This document shows, piece by piece, positions 52,354-60,629 of a DNA stretch of 64,000 nt (the stretch's first letter is position 1; each line of letters opens with the position of its first letter). Below the pieces are notes generated by a model that worked only from the letters and a program-made list of their open reading frames with translations, was not told where the DNA came from and ran no database searches. This stretch comes from an uncultured Bacillota bacterium (lineage in GTDB: Bacteria > Bacillota_I > Bacilli_A > RF39 > UBA660). Location: NCBI GenBank assembly GCA_905205665.1, contig CAJLEF010000004.1, positions 39,202 through 103,201 of the forward strand, given 5' to 3'. The translations under genes were made by a program, and so were the position numbers.

Positions 52354-53004
52354 ATGCAAGAATTAGGTTCTATTATTTATCGAACTATTTTTTTCTATTT
52401 TTTTATTGTTTTACTTTATCGTATTATGGGTAAAAGAGAGATAGGACAACTTGGGGTAACCGATTTAATTATTTCTATTCTCATGGCTGAGATGGTGGCC
52501 ATATCTATTGAAAATATTGATAAATCTATTTGGCAAACAATTATTCCTTTATCCTTACTGGGTTTATTAGAAATTCTTTTAGCTTTTATTAGTATTAAAT
52601 CACGAACATTTAGAAGAATCTTTGATGGTAAACCCTCGTTAATTGTCTGTAATGGCAAAGTGAATTATAAAGAAATGGTTCGGCAACGTTATAGCATGGA
52701 TGATCTTTTATTAAGCTTAAGACAGAAGGCTATTAAAGATTTAAAAGATGTAGAGTATGCTTTTCTAGAGCCTAATGGAAAATTATCAATATTTAAATAT
52801 AATTTATTTAAAATAAGTTCCCCTTATCCTATGCCCTTAATTTTAGATGGTGAGATTAATATTAAAACATTAGAATTTTTAAAAAAAGAGAAAAGTTGGT
52901 TAGTCCAAATCTTAGGGCAAAAAGGCTTAACTATCACCGATATTTTTTATGCTTTTTATAATAACAAGAAAATATATTTAATTAAGAAAGATGAAATAGA
53001 GTAA
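52354..53004 (+). CDS. DUF421 membrane protein (YrbG-like)
   Basis: A 216-residue protein with three N-terminal membrane helices (IIYRTIFFYFFIVLLYRIMGKREIGQLG). The cytoplasmic DUF421 domain follows: PSLIVCNGKVNYKEMVRQRYSMDDLLLSLRQ, VEYAFLEPNGKLSIF, then PLILDGEIN. ATG 52354 has an AGGTGAT site 4 bp upstream; the GTG at 52345 lies inside it. DUF421 proteins are linked to envelope and spore functions in Bacillus. Here it precedes ruvAB but is separated from them by a terminator. Confidence 0.9.
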   Translation: MQELGSIIYRTIFFYFFIVLLYRIMGKREIGQLGVTDLIISILMAEMVAISIENIDKSIWQTIIPLSLLGLLEILLAFISIKSRTFRRIFDGKPSLIVCNGKVNYKEMVRQRYSMDDLLLSLRQKAIKDLKDVEYAFLEPNGKLSIFKYNLFKISSPYPMPLILDGEINIKTLEFLKKEKSWLVQILGQKGLTITDIFYAFYNNKKIYLIKKDEIE

Positions 53005-53025
53005 TTATTTCTCTTTCTTTTTTTG
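52985..53025 (+). terminator. Terminator overlapping the end of the DUF421 gene
   Basis: AGAAAG (52985-52990) and GAAATA (52993-52998) pair with TATTTC (53006-53011) and CTTTCT (53013-53018), with a small internal loop and a T-run after. The TAA stop codon lies in the loop. Confidence 0.75.
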
Positions 53026-53086
53026 GGTTCTTTTAAGGCTTACTTTATGTTAAAATAAGAAAGACAAGACGAAAGGAAGTATAATT

Positions 53087-53641
53087 ATGTATAGTTATAT
53101 TAAGGGTGTTGTGACAGGTGAAGAGAAAAATACGATTATTTTAGAAAATAATGGTATTGGTTATGAAATAAATGTTTCGAATCCCTATGCTTTTAAAGAA
53201 AACGAAGAACAAAAAGTTTATATTTATCATCATATTAGAGAAGATGAAGAAAGTTTATATGGCTTTCAAACCAAAGAAGAAAAAGAATTGTTTTTAAAAC
53301 TTATCAATGTGAAAGGGGTAGGACCTAAACTTGTGATGCCAATGCTCGCTACTGGTAGTGTAAATGGTATTATTGATGCCATTGATAGGGAAAATGTTTT
53401 ATATTTAAAAAAATTTCCTAAGGTAGGAGAAAAAGTGGCCAGACAAATTATTTTGGATTTAAAAGGCAAACTTGCTATTGATACTTCAGAAATTTCATCT
53501 AATGGTTTTGAAGAATTAATTAGTGTTTTAGAAGGTCTTGGTTATAAAACTGCCGATATTAAAAAGATTTTACCAAATGTCGATACAAGTAAAAGAGTAG
53601 AAGATCAAGTTAAAGAAGCTTTACGATTACTTCTTAAATAA
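53087..53641 (+). CDS. ruvA: Holliday junction branch-migration protein RuvA
   Basis: A 184-residue RuvA with an N-terminal OB fold (MYSYIKGVVTGEEKNTIILENNGIGYEINV). Two helix-hairpin-helix motifs follow: LINVKGVGPKLVMPML and LKKFPKVGEKVARQIILDLKGKL. The C-terminal domain contacts RuvB (EELISVLEGLGYKTADIKKIL). It loads RuvB on four-way junctions. It lies 24 bp upstream of ruvB in one operon. Confidence 0.95.
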   Translation: MYSYIKGVVTGEEKNTIILENNGIGYEINVSNPYAFKENEEQKVYIYHHIREDEESLYGFQTKEEKELFLKLINVKGVGPKLVMPMLATGSVNGIIDAIDRENVLYLKKFPKVGEKVARQIILDLKGKLAIDTSEISSNGFEELISVLEGLGYKTADIKKILPNVDTSKRVEDQVKEALRLLLK

Positions 53642-53665
53642 AATTAAAAAAGTAGGAGGGATTAT

Positions 53666-54682
53666 ATGGATGATCATATTTTAGAAAGTGAAAAACTAGA
53701 AACGGATTCTTTTGAAAATAATATTAGGCCCCAGAGTTTAAAAGAATATATTGGTCAAGAAGAAATCACAAGTAACTTAAGTGTTTTTATTGAAGCAAGT
53801 AAGATTCGTAATGAATCTTTAGATCATGTTTTACTATATGGTCCTCCAGGACTTGGGAAGACAACTCTTGCTCATATTATTGCTAATGAACTAGGAGTAA
53901 ATTTAAAAACTGCTAGTGGTCCTTCTTTGGAAAAAAGTGGCGATTTAGCTGCCGTTTTATCTACTTTAGAACCAGGGGATGTTTTATTTATTGATGAAAT
54001 CCATCGTATGCCAAAGTTTATTGAAGAAATTTTATATCCAGCCATGGAAGATTTTGAACTTGATTTAGTCATTAATAATGATGGCAAAAGTAGAAACTTG
54101 AAGATAGATTTACCACCTTTTACTTTAGTCGGTGCTACGACTAGAGCCGGAGATATCTCAGCTCCTTTAAGAGATCGTTTTGGAATCATTAATAAACTTC
54201 AATATTATACTGAAGATGAACTAAAAGAAATCATCTTAAGAACCAGTCGTGTTCTTGAAATGCCTATTGAAGAAGAAGCTGCGGCTTTACTTGCTAAAAG
54301 ATGTCGTAAAACACCAAGAATTGCCAATCGCCTCTTTAAAAGAGTTCGCGATTTCGCTTTAGTTGGAGGTTATAAAACCATTACTTATGATTTAGCTAAT
54401 CGCTCATTAGAAAGATTAAAAGTAGATGAAGATGGGTTAGATGCCATTGATATCGAGTATCTAACGAGTCTTATTGAAAAATTTGGCGGTGGTCCAGTGG
54501 GTGTGGAAACTATTAGTACAAGCATTGGCGAAGAAGTATCAACAATTGAAGATGTTGTAGAACCATTCTTATTACAAGAAGGTTTTATTAAAAGAACCCC
54601 AAGAGGAAGAGTTGCTTTAGAGAAAGCTTATAAACATTTAAAAATAAGTCATAATCAAGGATTATTTGATGATGATTTTTAA
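53666..54682 (+). CDS. ruvB: Holliday junction branch-migration ATPase RuvB
   Basis: A 338-residue AAA+ ATPase with LYGPPGLGKTTLAHI (Walker A), DVLFIDEIHRM (Walker B), FTLVGATTRAGDISAPLRDRFG (sensor 1 and arginine finger). The C-terminal winged helix has GFIKRTPRGRVALEKAYKHL. It drives branch migration with RuvA. An AGGAGG site precedes it, and the length is normal. Confidence 0.96.
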   Translation: MDDHILESEKLETDSFENNIRPQSLKEYIGQEEITSNLSVFIEASKIRNESLDHVLLYGPPGLGKTTLAHIIANELGVNLKTASGPSLEKSGDLAAVLSTLEPGDVLFIDEIHRMPKFIEEILYPAMEDFELDLVINNDGKSRNLKIDLPPFTLVGATTRAGDISAPLRDRFGIINKLQYYTEDELKEIILRTSRVLEMPIEEEAAALLAKRCRKTPRIANRLFKRVRDFALVGGYKTITYDLANRSLERLKVDEDGLDAIDIEYLTSLIEKFGGGPVGVETISTSIGEEVSTIEDVVEPFLLQEGFIKRTPRGRVALEKAYKHLKISHNQGLFDDDF

Positions 54683-54723
54683 CAAATTTTAAGGGGCTGT
54701 AATGAAATAGAATAATCGGTTCA

Positions 54724-55362
54724 ATGTCAAGTAGTGTTGGTAATGCTGGTAGAGTTGCTTTAAAAAAAGATGCTCGTATTACTTCTGATGAAAATCACAA
54801 ATGGATTACTGAAGCTTGGGTTAATGAAAGAGTTACTACAGACATGAAAGTGGTTTATAATGAAAATGGAACGGTAACATTTACAAGCGAAGAAGATGAA
54901 GATATGTATTCTTTAAAAAATAATGACGTTACTTTTACAATTAAAAATCCATTAAATCCATCATATACTCTTGTTGTTAATAGTGTTGATGCTTCAAAAT
55001 TAGTTTTAGATAAATATACACTTATTAAAGGTTATGATATTAGTGTTTTAGCTGGAACAGAAATTGTGCCTATTGAAAATGGTGAATTTGAAATTAAAAT
55101 ACCTGTTGATGTAAAATACGACAAATTTGTCGTGGGTTATATTGAAGATGGTAATGTTAAAGAAACATTTGATGCGACTTACAAAGATGGATATGTTACA
55201 TTCAAAACAACTCATTTATCAGAATATTCTATTTTTGGTATGAATGAAGAAACAGAAAAAAATCCTCAAACAGGCGATAACATTTTCATGATTTTTGCTG
55301 GGGTTATTGTATCTGGTCCTGCTTTAATCGGTTTAGAATTAAAAAAATTTAAAAGAAATTAA
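54724..55362 (+). pseudogene. C-terminal part of a sortase-anchored surface protein (5'-truncated remnant)
   Basis: The frame encodes 212 residues with a beta-rich domain (YKDGYVTFKTTHLSEYSIFG). A sorting signal ends it: NPQTGD, a hydrophobic stretch (IFMIFAGVIVSGPALIGLEL) and the basic tail KKFKRN. NPQT-type signals are used by class B sortases in staphylococci, and the next gene is a class B sortase. There is no signal peptide at the start and no ribosome site before ATG 54724; the nearby AAGGGG serves only ATGAAATAG. This looks like the end of a longer surface protein that lost its front, or a cassette for recombination. Confidence 0.65.
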
Positions 55363-55370
55363 TAAAAGAT

Positions 55371-55391
55371 GAGAGTTCGGCTCTCTTTTTT
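55371..55391 (+). terminator. Terminator after the surface-protein remnant
   Basis: GAGAG (55371-55375) pairs with CTCTC (55381-55385) around a TTCGG loop, followed by T6. Confidence 0.75.
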
Positions 55392-55414
55392 GATAATATA
55401 GAAAGAGACGCGAT

Positions 55415-56209
55415 ATGAAAAAAATTTTAGAATTATTATTTAAACTTCTTTTATTTTCTATTTTTGTTTTTTGCTTTATCAAACTTCTTGGATGGCGAAG
55501 TGATAATCAAAAAACAAAGGAAGTTTTAAATGACATTGAAGAGAAAGTTTCTATCGAGGAAGAAGATAATTTAGATAGTATTAAAGAACAAGATGAAACG
55601 ACTATTTCAGAAAGTGACCCTTATTGGGAATTTATTAATAAACCTTTTTTAAAAGTGAATTTTTCTAAACTTTCTCTAGAAAATGAAGATATCTTTGGCT
55701 GGATAGAAGTGCCTAATACTAATATTAATTATCCTGTTACTAAGACGACTAACAATGAATATTATTTAACACATGATTTATATAAAAGAGCAAATGGGGG
55801 AGGATGGGTCTTTTTAGATTATCGTAACAAAATTGATTTTTCAAATAAAAACTCCATTATTTATGCCCATGGTAGGGAAAACAAAACCATGTTTGGTACT
55901 TTAAGAAACATTCTTAATAAAGAATGGTATGAAAATAAAGAAAATTATATTATTAGAACAAATACCAAAGATAATGCCCAAGTCTGGCAGGTTTTTAGTG
56001 TTTATAAAATTTTAAATACCAATGATTATATTAAAACAAATTTTCAAAGTGAAGAAGAATATCAAAGCTTTTTGAATTTTATTAAAAATAGAAGTATTTA
56101 TGATTTTCAAACAGGTATTTTTAAAGATAATAAAATTTTAACTTTATCTACCTGTTACGATGATTATTCTAAGGTAGTTTTACATGCTAAATTAATAAAA
56201 AGTAATTAA
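55415..56209 (+). CDS. srtB: Class B sortase
   Basis: A 264-residue protein with an N-terminal membrane helix (LLLFSIFVFCFIKLLGW). The class B sortase fold follows: IFGWIEVPNTNINYPVT, SIIYAHGR (catalytic His) and KILTLSTCYDD (catalytic Cys near residue 247). The position of the usual catalytic Arg reads Lys (YSKVVLHAKL), which would be unusual if the alignment is right. Class B sortases anchor NPQT-type proteins or build pili. The upstream remnant ends in NPQTG, a plausible former substrate. Confidence 0.9.
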   Translation: MKKILELLFKLLLFSIFVFCFIKLLGWRSDNQKTKEVLNDIEEKVSIEEEDNLDSIKEQDETTISESDPYWEFINKPFLKVNFSKLSLENEDIFGWIEVPNTNINYPVTKTTNNEYYLTHDLYKRANGGGWVFLDYRNKIDFSNKNSIIYAHGRENKTMFGTLRNILNKEWYENKENYIIRTNTKDNAQVWQVFSVYKILNTNDYIKTNFQSEEEYQSFLNFIKNRSIYDFQTGIFKDNKILTLSTCYDDYSKVVLHAKLIKSN

Positions 56210-56253
56210 ATGATTCTCGTGGTTTATTGTATGTCAATTTTATGTAAATTTGC

Positions 56254-56282
56254 TTTACAAACACAGCCATGCCTTTTATAAT
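56254..56282 (+). promoter_or_regulatory. Promoter of lon
   Basis: TTTACA (56254-56259), 17-bp spacer, TATAAT (56277-56282), 30 bp before the ATG. I see no CtsR or CIRCE-like operator. Confidence 0.65.
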
Positions 56283-56311
56283 AATAGATAAATTGTTTAG
56301 GGAGTGGTCAT

Positions 56312-58630
56312 ATGGCAAAAACTTTACCCGTTATGCTACTTAAAGATTTTGTTTTACTACCCAACCAAGAGGTGAAAGTAGAACTCAATCATACGCTCTC
56401 TTTTAAGACACTGGAATTAAGTGAAAAGTATTTTAATAATGAAATGATATTAGTTTCACCAAAGGATTCTTTAGAAGAACGTCCTGAAGTAGAAGACTTG
56501 CCAGATGTTGCAGTAATTGGTCAAGTAACAAAAAAAATAACGCTTCCAAATGATCATATACGAGTAACTATCAAGGGCATTAAAAGAGTAAAAATAGCAA
56601 GGTATTTCAATAATAAACACGAACGTGATGTTTTGGAATGTCGTTTTTATGTGCTTCATTTACCTAAAATAGATGAAACTGAAGAGCTTTCTTTACAAAG
56701 AGAGTTAAAGCGTTTATTTCGTAAATTTATTCGTTCAAATGCTAGTTTCTCTAACAACTCACTATCTGAAATTCAAAATGTACATGATTTAAATGAACTT
56801 ACGGATTTTATTGCTGGTTTACTTCCAACAACTAAAGAAAATAAAATCTTTTATATGGAAGAATTGAATGCTTTAAAAAGGGCTAATAAACTTATTCAAG
56901 ACTTAGTGGTTGAATTAAAGATTATCAAATTAGATCAACAAATCAATGAATCTTTACAAGAAGAGATGGAAAAAAGCCAAAAAGAATACGTTTTACGAGA
57001 AAGAATTAAGGAAATTGAAAAAGAGTTGGGCGAAGAAAATAAAAAACAAGATGAAGTAGATGCTTATTTAGAAAAGTTATCCTCTTTAAATCTTCGTCAT
57101 AGCACGTTAAAAAAGATTGAGGCTGAGATTCACAAGTATGAATGTATGAATGAAATGAGTCCTGAGATAGGCTTTTCTAGAAACTATTTAGAACTTTTCT
57201 TTGCTCTTCCTTGGAATGAAGAAAGTATTGAACAAGAAGATTTAAAAGAAATCGAAAAAAGTTTAAATAAAACGCATTATGGTTTAGAAAAAGTAAAAGA
57301 ACGTATTTTAGAGTATGCAGCAATGAAAAAAAGAAATCCCTTACTTCAAGCTCCTATTATTTGTCTAGTAGGTCCTCCAGGAGTTGGTAAAAGTACGATA
57401 GCTTCTTCCATTGCCAAAAGTTTACATCGTTCCTTTTACAAAATAAGTGTCGGTGGTTTAAATGATTCTACCGAACTTGTAGGTAACCGTCGTTCTTATA
57501 TAGGAAGTGCTCCTGGTAAGATTATCGAAGCTTTAAAAAAATGTGGTACAAAAAATCCTGTTTTATTAATTGATGAAGTAGATAAAATGGTGAAAGATTA
57601 CAAAGGAGATCCCGCCAGTACTCTTCTAGATATATTAGATCCTAATTTAAATCAAAATTTTATGGATTCTTATTTAGAAGAACCTTTTGATTTAAGCCAT
57701 GTCCTTTTTCTTTTAACCGCGAATAACAAAGATAATATTCCTAGTGAATTAAAAGACCGCCTAGAAATTATTGAACTATCTAGTTATACTATTTTTGAAA
57801 AAATAACCTTGGCTAAAAACTATTTAATTCCACGTATCTTAAATGATTATCATGTGGAAGAAGAGGAAATTAGTTTGAATGAAAATACTTTAAAAGCTTT
57901 AATATTAAATTATACTTCTGAAGCAGGAGTACGTGATTTACAAAGAAAACTTCATGATATTTATCGTAAAATTATTTTACAAAGTATGAAAGAAGAACAA
58001 AATTTACATGTTTCTTTAGAACCTAAAGATTTAAAAAAATATTTAGATACTAAAGATTTAAAAGAACAAGATAAACCTTCTTTACACGAGTGTGGTCTTG
58101 TTAATATGCTCGCGGTGACACCTTTTGGAGGGGCTGTTATGCAGGTAGAAGCCATCTCTTTTAGTGGTAAGGGAGAGATTTATACGACAGGATCTTTAGG
58201 AGATACTTTAAAAGAATCTTTAAAAGTCGTCACAAGTTATATAAAAGCCAATAGTTCTTTATTTGGTTTAAGTGAAAATAGTTTTAATAAGAAAACGATT
58301 CATTTACACTTTTTAAGTGGGGCTATTCCCAAAAATGGTCCAAGTGCTGGTGTTTCTATTACCACTTCTTTAATAAGTCTTTTAAAAAAGAAGAAAGTAG
58401 CAAAAGATATTGCTTTTACAGGAGAAATGACTTTAAGAGGAGAAATTTTACCAGTCGGAGGAATTAAAGAAAAAATCATCGGAGCTTATAACTATGGTAT
58501 AAAAAAAGTTTATGTTCCGTCTAAAAATAAAAATGATATCAAGGGAATTCCTAAAGAAGTTAAAAATAATTTAGAAATCGTTTTAGTAAATAATTATTTA
58601 GAAATTTATAATGAAATTTTTCAAAAATAA
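56312..58630 (+). CDS. lon: ATP-dependent protease Lon
   Basis: A 772-residue LonA. The N-terminal substrate-binding domain begins LPVMLLKDFVLLPNQEV, and a coiled coil follows. The AAA+ module has GPPGVGKSTIA (Walker A), LLIDEVDKM (Walker B) and VGNRRSYIGSAPGKI. The protease domain has PKNGPSAGVSIT with the catalytic Ser, and LPVGGIKEKIIGAYNYGIKKV with the catalytic Lys. It degrades misfolded and regulatory proteins in the cytosol. The M3 peptidase gene follows 11 bp downstream, so peptides released by Lon may be processed by a co-expressed oligopeptidase. Confidence 0.96.
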   Translation: MAKTLPVMLLKDFVLLPNQEVKVELNHTLSFKTLELSEKYFNNEMILVSPKDSLEERPEVEDLPDVAVIGQVTKKITLPNDHIRVTIKGIKRVKIARYFNNKHERDVLECRFYVLHLPKIDETEELSLQRELKRLFRKFIRSNASFSNNSLSEIQNVHDLNELTDFIAGLLPTTKENKIFYMEELNALKRANKLIQDLVVELKIIKLDQQINESLQEEMEKSQKEYVLRERIKEIEKELGEENKKQDEVDAYLEKLSSLNLRHSTLKKIEAEIHKYECMNEMSPEIGFSRNYLELFFALPWNEESIEQEDLKEIEKSLNKTHYGLEKVKERILEYAAMKKRNPLLQAPIICLVGPPGVGKSTIASSIAKSLHRSFYKISVGGLNDSTELVGNRRSYIGSAPGKIIEALKKCGTKNPVLLIDEVDKMVKDYKGDPASTLLDILDPNLNQNFMDSYLEEPFDLSHVLFLLTANNKDNIPSELKDRLEIIELSSYTIFEKITLAKNYLIPRILNDYHVEEEEISLNENTLKALILNYTSEAGVRDLQRKLHDIYRKIILQSMKEEQNLHVSLEPKDLKKYLDTKDLKEQDKPSLHECGLVNMLAVTPFGGAVMQVEAISFSGKGEIYTTGSLGDTLKESLKVVTSYIKANSSLFGLSENSFNKKTIHLHFLSGAIPKNGPSAGVSITTSLISLLKKKKVAKDIAFTGEMTLRGEILPVGGIKEKIIGAYNYGIKKVYVPSKNKNDIKGIPKEVKNNLEIVLVNNYLEIYNEIFQK

Positions 58631-58641
58631 AAAGGAGTTAT

Positions 58642-60393
58642 ATGAAATACAATTGGAATTTAGAATTACTATGTACGGATGAAAAATGGTTAGAAATATA
58701 TCAAGAATTAGAACAATTAATTACAAAATTAAATAAGGATATAAAATCTTTTTTAGATAATCCAACGACTTTTAATTCTTTTCTAGAAGAGTATATTAAA
58801 GCAAATCTTCAAATAGAAATCGTTTACTGTTATCCTAGAAGGCACCTTGATATTTCTTTAAAAGATGAAAAATATCAAAATCTTTTTGCTAAAGCAATTA
58901 ATTCGTATAATCATCTTTTGAAATTAATTTATCATTTTGAACAAAATATTTTAGAAAATAGTGATTTAGTAAAAAAGTATTTAGAAGATAAAAAGGTTTC
59001 ATTTTATAAAAGATATATAAATCTTATTTTAAGAAGGAAAGATCATTTATTAAAAAATGATACTCAGAAAATTAAATATGAACAAAATAATCAAGAAATT
59101 AAACAAAATTATGAAAACATGTTTAACAATGGGTTTAAAATAGAAAATGCTTTAGTCGATGGTGAAAAAATAGAAATTAATCGTTTCAATTATAATCGTT
59201 TACTTTTAGATAAAAGTCCATCAAAACGTCGTGTGATTTTTGAACTTTATACTAAGGAATACATAAAAAATAATGATGTTTTAACTCAATTATATCTTTC
59301 AAAATTACAAAATGAAATAGAATTATCTAAAAAGGAAAACTTTTCTTCATTATTAAGTAAAAAATTATTTGAATTGGAACTTGATCCTGTTGTTTTTGAT
59401 CCTGTTTTAAAACAGATTAATGAAAATTTAAGAATTATGCATGAATATACTTATTTGAAAAAAAGAATGCTTAGTTTAGAGGAGTTTCATTTATATGACA
59501 CCGGACTTTTACCTAGTTCCACGGTAAAGACAAAATACTCTTTTGAAGAGGCCTTAAGTATTGTCAAAGGAGCTTTAAATGTTTTAGGAAGTGATTATAT
59601 TTCTTTGATTGATAAGATGTTTGATGAGGGATGGTGCGACGTTTATCCAAAGAATGATAAAAGGTCATATTCTTATACATGTCTTTCTTATGTAGGTGCT
59701 CCTTATGTTTTAATGAATTATGATGGTTCTTTAAATGCTATTAGAACTTTGGCTCATGAGATAGGCCATGCTTTAAATGCTTATTACTCCAAAAATAAGA
59801 ATTCTTTTGCCTATTTTGAGATACCATATTTGCTTACAGAAATAGCATCTAAAGTAAATGAACTTCTATTAAATGATTATCTTCTAAAGATTTCAACAGA
59901 TGAAGAAATGAAAAAATATGTTTTGAATAATAATGTTAGCAATTTAGGTAACTCTTTGTTTGGCCAGATTATGTTGACTGAGTTTGAACATACTGTGATA
60001 AAAAAAATGGAGATTAATGAGAAAATATCCAAAGAAGATTTAAATAATATTTATTTAAAAATTAGTCAAAAGTATAATGGGAATGGCTTAACTTATGATG
60101 AATATGTTAAGTATGGATGGAGTAAAATTTCATCTTTTATTATGCAAGATAGCTATTATTTATATCAATATTCTCTTGGTATGGCTATTGCTACAAATAT
60201 TTCCAAAAGAATTTTGGCAGGTGAACCAAATATTGTGGAAAAATATAAGAAATTTTTAGCAATAGGAAAAAGAAAGTCTATAACTCAAGCACTTTCAGAA
60301 TTAGATATTGATCTACAAGATGGTAAATATATGGCAAAGGCAATGGAATTTTTAGAACAAAATATTACTTTATTAAAAGAATATTTTAATTGA
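58642..60393 (+). CDS. M3 family oligoendopeptidase (PepF-like)
   Basis: A 583-residue zinc metallopeptidase of the M3B/PepF type. RTLAHEIGHALNAYYSK is the HExxH site near residue 373, and LLTEIASKVNELLLNDYLL carries the third zinc ligand. Upstream there is CLSYVGAPYVLMNYDGS. The substrate-side motif YLYQYSLGMAIATNI lies near the C-terminus. It cleaves short peptides in the cytosol. It follows lon closely and shares its transcript. Its TGA stop lies inside the -35 box of the ileS leader promoter. Confidence 0.93.
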   Translation: MKYNWNLELLCTDEKWLEIYQELEQLITKLNKDIKSFLDNPTTFNSFLEEYIKANLQIEIVYCYPRRHLDISLKDEKYQNLFAKAINSYNHLLKLIYHFEQNILENSDLVKKYLEDKKVSFYKRYINLILRRKDHLLKNDTQKIKYEQNNQEIKQNYENMFNNGFKIENALVDGEKIEINRFNYNRLLLDKSPSKRRVIFELYTKEYIKNNDVLTQLYLSKLQNEIELSKKENFSSLLSKKLFELELDPVVFDPVLKQINENLRIMHEYTYLKKRMLSLEEFHLYDTGLLPSSTVKTKYSFEEALSIVKGALNVLGSDYISLIDKMFDEGWCDVYPKNDKRSYSYTCLSYVGAPYVLMNYDGSLNAIRTLAHEIGHALNAYYSKNKNSFAYFEIPYLLTEIASKVNELLLNDYLLKISTDEEMKKYVLNNNVSNLGNSLFGQIMLTEFEHTVIKKMEINEKISKEDLNNIYLKISQKYNGNGLTYDEYVKYGWSKISSFIMQDSYYLYQYSLGMAIATNISKRILAGEPNIVEKYKKFLAIGKRKSITQALSELDIDLQDGKYMAKAMEFLEQNITLLKEYFN

Positions 60394-60418
60394 CAAGCGT
60401 TCATTAATTTCCTATAAT
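60390..60418 (+). promoter_or_regulatory. Perfect consensus promoter of the ileS T-box transcript
   Basis: TTGACA (60390-60395), 17-bp spacer, TATAAT (60413-60418). Confidence 0.88.
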
Positions 60419-60612
60419 GAAATGGTAAAAAAACGTTAAGACACGTTTATAAATCGTCTTTTTAAAGAGAGTTTGGGTCTGGTGAAACCAAATAAAAGCT
60501 TTTTATAAATATCACTTAAATACCACGTTTTCGGGTAACTTCCGTTAAAGGTCAAATAAGTTAAAGTAAGGATGGTACCGTCTTTTAGACTCCTTTGGTA
60601 TCGTCTTTTTTT
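60419..60612 (+). promoter_or_regulatory. T-box riboswitch, isoleucine-specific
   Basis: The leader has the stem I signatures AGAGAG (near 60465) and GGTGAAACC (60481-60489). A specifier loop AAATATCACTT carries the isoleucine codon ATC at 60511-60513. The T-box proper is AAGTAAGGATGGTACCG (60564-60580). A 9-bp terminator stem (60571-60579 with 60597-60605) plus T7 competes with the antiterminator. Uncharged tRNA-Ile binding the specifier and the T-box should allow readthrough into ileS. Confidence 0.92.
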
Positions 60613-60629
60613 ATGGAAAGGATTTGTTT

